The notes beneath the pieces were generated by a model. The model was not told the DNA's origin. It ran no database searches and saw nothing but the letters and a program-made list of their open reading frames with translations. Source: Streptomyces mirabilis (GTDB lineage: Bacteria > Actinomycetota > Actinomycetes > Streptomycetales > Streptomycetaceae). Taken from it: 64,000 nucleotides of DNA. Below are positions 62,237 to 64,000 of this stretch, in pieces. The stretch covers positions 1,364,001 to 1,428,000 of the forward strand of contig NZ_JBCJKP010000001.1 in the NCBI RefSeq assembly GCF_039503195.1. Reading direction: 5' to 3'. The position numbers and the translations under genes are program-made. The first letter of the stretch is position 1. The number at the start of each line of letters is the position of its first letter.

Positions 62237-63799
62237 TCAGCTTGCGGGTGCGAGCTGGATTTCGTCGTGGAGGCCCTTGGCGTCGACGCCGGTGAAGTAG
62301 CTGACGTGGCCGTCGTTCCAGCGGACGAGGATGTCGTTGGCGGTGGTGTTGGCGGTGAAGGCGCCTACGGCGATGACGGCAGCGTCCTTCCACTGCGAAT
62401 TGCGGGAGCGGATCTTGTCTTCGGCGGGCAGGGATGTGCCGGTCATGCCGGGGTAGATGGTGGTCTCGCCGTCGATCCAGCGCACCAGAAGGTCATCGGT
62501 GGCCTTCCCGGTGAAGGAGCCGCTGGCGAGTACCTCGGCAGCGGGCCAGGTGTTGTTCTTGGCGACGGGCTGGGTCTGCTTCTTCAGCCCGTTGACCGCC
62601 AGGTCGCTGAAGACGGAGACGTGGCCGTCCTTGAAGCTCACCAGCAGGTCGTCGCGCAGGCCGTTCGCGGTGAAGCGGCCGCCGGTCAGCTGCCGGGCGT
62701 CGTCCTTCCACTCGGCGGAGCGGGGCGCGGCGAGCTGCTTCTCGCCGTGGAAGCCCTTGGCGTCGACGGATGTGTACAGGGTCATCTCGCCGTCGGACCA
62801 CCGCACCACGACTCCGTCGGTGCCGCCGCCGGTGTTGATGCCGGTCACGTTGACGGCCTGGGTGAAGATGCTCTTCCCGGGCTTCAACTGGTGTTCCGCG
62901 GCGAAGGGGCGGGCGGGGTCGTTCCCGTAGCCGCCCTGGTAGAGGGTGACCTCGCCGTCGCCCCAGACGACGATCAGGTCCATGTGACGCGTACCGCCGG
63001 CGGAGTCGCCCGCGTAGTAGCCGGCCGTGATCTGCACGGCGTGCTTCCACGGGGCTGCCGCGAAGACGGGGGCGTAGGCGACCTGCTGGACCCAGGAGGA
63101 CAGGTCGTCGACCCGGACGACCACCGCGCCGGTGCGGGTCTCGGCCGGATCGGTACCCAGGCAACCGCCCTGCCAGGACAGGCTGCTGACACCCACGACC
63201 GCTCCGGTGGTGCCCAGTACCGGACCGCCGGTGTCGCCCTTGCAGATCGCTGCGCCGTCCGACTTGCCCGCCAGGTCGAGGGTCGTGGCGGCGGTGTTCT
63301 GCACGGTGAAAGCGGCCGCGTGGACCTGGTCGGGCACCCACTCCTCGCGGGTACGCCCGAACCCGGCGGCCTGGACCTCGTCCCCGGCGGCAGGCGCGGC
63401 GCCGGCCACCGGTACGGGGGTGACGCCGCTGACGGGCTTGGCCAGTTGGGCCATCACCACGTCACGGTCCGTGCGCGGCACCAGGTTCACCACCTGCTGG
63501 ACGCTGCCACCAATGGTGGCGGTCGTCTTCAGCTTCGGCGTGCCGGAGGCGAGTGTGCCGCCGGGGGTGTCGGTGAAGCAGCTCGCGGCGGTCAGGAGCC
63601 ACTGCGCAGCCACCAGGGTGGCCGAACAGCCGCGTTGGCCGCCGACGTCGAGCCGGGCGGTTGCGGCCGAGACCGCGGCAGAAGCGGTCGGCCCGGACAC
63701 GGCGGTGGCTGGTGCAGCAGTGAGAGCGGCGACGGCGGTCAGTGAAGTGGCGGCGATCAGGCCGCCGGTCCACGCGGCGCGCGGACGAAAGCCGGACAT
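62237..63799 (-). CDS. Secreted trypsin-like pseudoprotease with FG-GAP-like propeller
   Basis: 520 residues from the ATG at 63797-63799 (AAGGA site). It has a signal peptide, then a chymotrypsin fold (~40-240): the usual TAAHC is LLTAASCFTD, and the GDSGGP nucleophile block is CKGDTGGPVL. The catalytic His and Ser are thus replaced by Ser and Thr, though the Asp region (RDVVMAQL) remains. The C-terminal ~280 residues hold 5-6 repeats of the type DLLVRWIDGETTIY, an FG-GAP/tachylectin-like propeller. It probably binds rather than cleaves. Confidence 0.85.
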   Translation of the reverse strand: MSGFRPRAAWTGGLIAATSLTAVAALTAAPATAVSGPTASAAVSAATARLDVGGQRGCSATLVAAQWLLTAASCFTDTPGGTLASGTPKLKTTATIGGSVQQVVNLVPRTDRDVVMAQLAKPVSGVTPVPVAGAAPAAGDEVQAAGFGRTREEWVPDQVHAAAFTVQNTAATTLDLAGKSDGAAICKGDTGGPVLGTTGAVVGVSSLSWQGGCLGTDPAETRTGAVVVRVDDLSSWVQQVAYAPVFAAAPWKHAVQITAGYYAGDSAGGTRHMDLIVVWGDGEVTLYQGGYGNDPARPFAAEHQLKPGKSIFTQAVNVTGINTGGGTDGVVVRWSDGEMTLYTSVDAKGFHGEKQLAAPRSAEWKDDARQLTGGRFTANGLRDDLLVSFKDGHVSVFSDLAVNGLKKQTQPVAKNNTWPAAEVLASGSFTGKATDDLLVRWIDGETTIYPGMTGTSLPAEDKIRSRNSQWKDAAVIAVGAFTANTTANDILVRWNDGHVSYFTGVDAKGLHDEIQLAPAS

Positions 63800-63854
63800 G
63801 AAGATATTCCTTGCTGTTGTGCGAGAACGGGAAGCGGGAAGGCAGGCGGACCGG

Positions 63855-64000
63855 TCAGCCGGTGACCCGCAGTTCCAGCAGCACGGTCGGTGCACCACCG
63901 GCCGTGCCCTCGCCCACACTCTTGATGCTCTTCTTGTCCACATTCACGGTCTTCACCGGCGCGGTGGGGTCGTCCTGCGGCCTCAGATCGGCGCTGATGG
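63855..64000 (-). CDS. C-terminus of an unidentified protein, runs off the window
   Basis: The last 48 codons on the minus strand read PTAPVKTVNVDKKSIKSVGE then APTVLLELRVTG and stop at 63855-63857. The 5' end lies beyond the window, 56 bp upstream of the pseudoprotease start in the same orientation. Too little remains for assignment; strand-like and probably extracellular. Confidence 0.5.
   Translation of the reverse strand, partial: ISADLRPQDDPTAPVKTVNVDKKSIKSVGEGTAGGAPTVLLELRVTG

Noticed and set aside
60746..63745. 999-codon frame opposite the toxin and pseudoprotease
   Set aside because: Shadow of the Ala-rich toxin gene on the other strand; Gly/Val/Arg repeats mirror alanine codons.

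Overview
The window is very GC-rich with strong third-position bias. Its gene families are characteristic of Streptomyces or a close relative: GAF-ANTAR and STAS regulators, a complete kdp system, mycothiol-dependent isomerase, DUF305/DUF6153, DUF4328, DUF5994 and ALF-repeat toxins. I identified it from gene content and codon use only. No rRNA, tRNA or CRISPR array was seen.

The left part (1-31.5 kb) is mostly intact chromosome. A stress and membrane-protein cluster (slipin, DUF5994, PRC-barrel, CsbD, tiny membrane proteins) leads into a regulatory operon, STAS > GNAT-like > GAF-ANTAR, plus a second GAF-ANTAR gene behind five tandem 13-bp repeats. An EthA-type Baeyer-Villiger monooxygenase is divergent from a PucR-like regulator. 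Potassium uptake fills 12.1-24.2 kb: a truncated kdpD, kdpE, kdpC, kdpB, kdpA, kdpF and a 27-residue peptide, then a KimA-like transporter, a lone DUF4118 sensor and full-length kdpD. All three potassium promoters carry TTGACR-N5 direct repeats with 11-bp spacing, which look like KdpE boxes. Next come a DUF6153/DUF305 pair, TetR/MFS and MarR/ABC-2 divergent pairs, and a quinone-reductase-like oxidoreductase.

The middle (31.6-56.6 kb) is a decayed accessory island. It contains a 5'-truncated SbcC-like ATPase fused to a pentapeptide-repeat remnant, and a Mu/Tn5053-type transposase with its ATPase. Beside these lies a Wadjet-like set: an SMC ATPase, a 79-residue protein, and a winged-helix plus Toprim protein that apparently starts at CTG. 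The set's upstream gene has been deleted. The island also holds a 5'-truncated SF2 helicase whose 3' end is duplicated around a glycosyltransferase, an approximately 194-bp inverted-repeat element, and a toxin-antitoxin pair with a nonsense-mutated toxin. A HhH-type gene carries an amber mutation. A second Mu-like remnant fuses the transposase DNA-binding region directly to the ATPase. An intact IS256-family insertion has an 8-bp target duplication.

The right part (54.7-64 kb) carries small proteins of possible immunity type, a DUF4328 membrane protein, and a secreted polymorphic toxin (ALF repeats, alanine-rich coiled coil, Hint domain, RNase Sa/barnase-like domain) with its barstar-like immunity gene. 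A secreted trypsin-like pseudoprotease with an FG-GAP-like propeller and a partial gene close the window.

The strongest leads are the shared potassium-promoter repeats, the divergent Wadjet-like operon, and the HTH-ATPase fusion with its matching non-autonomous element.
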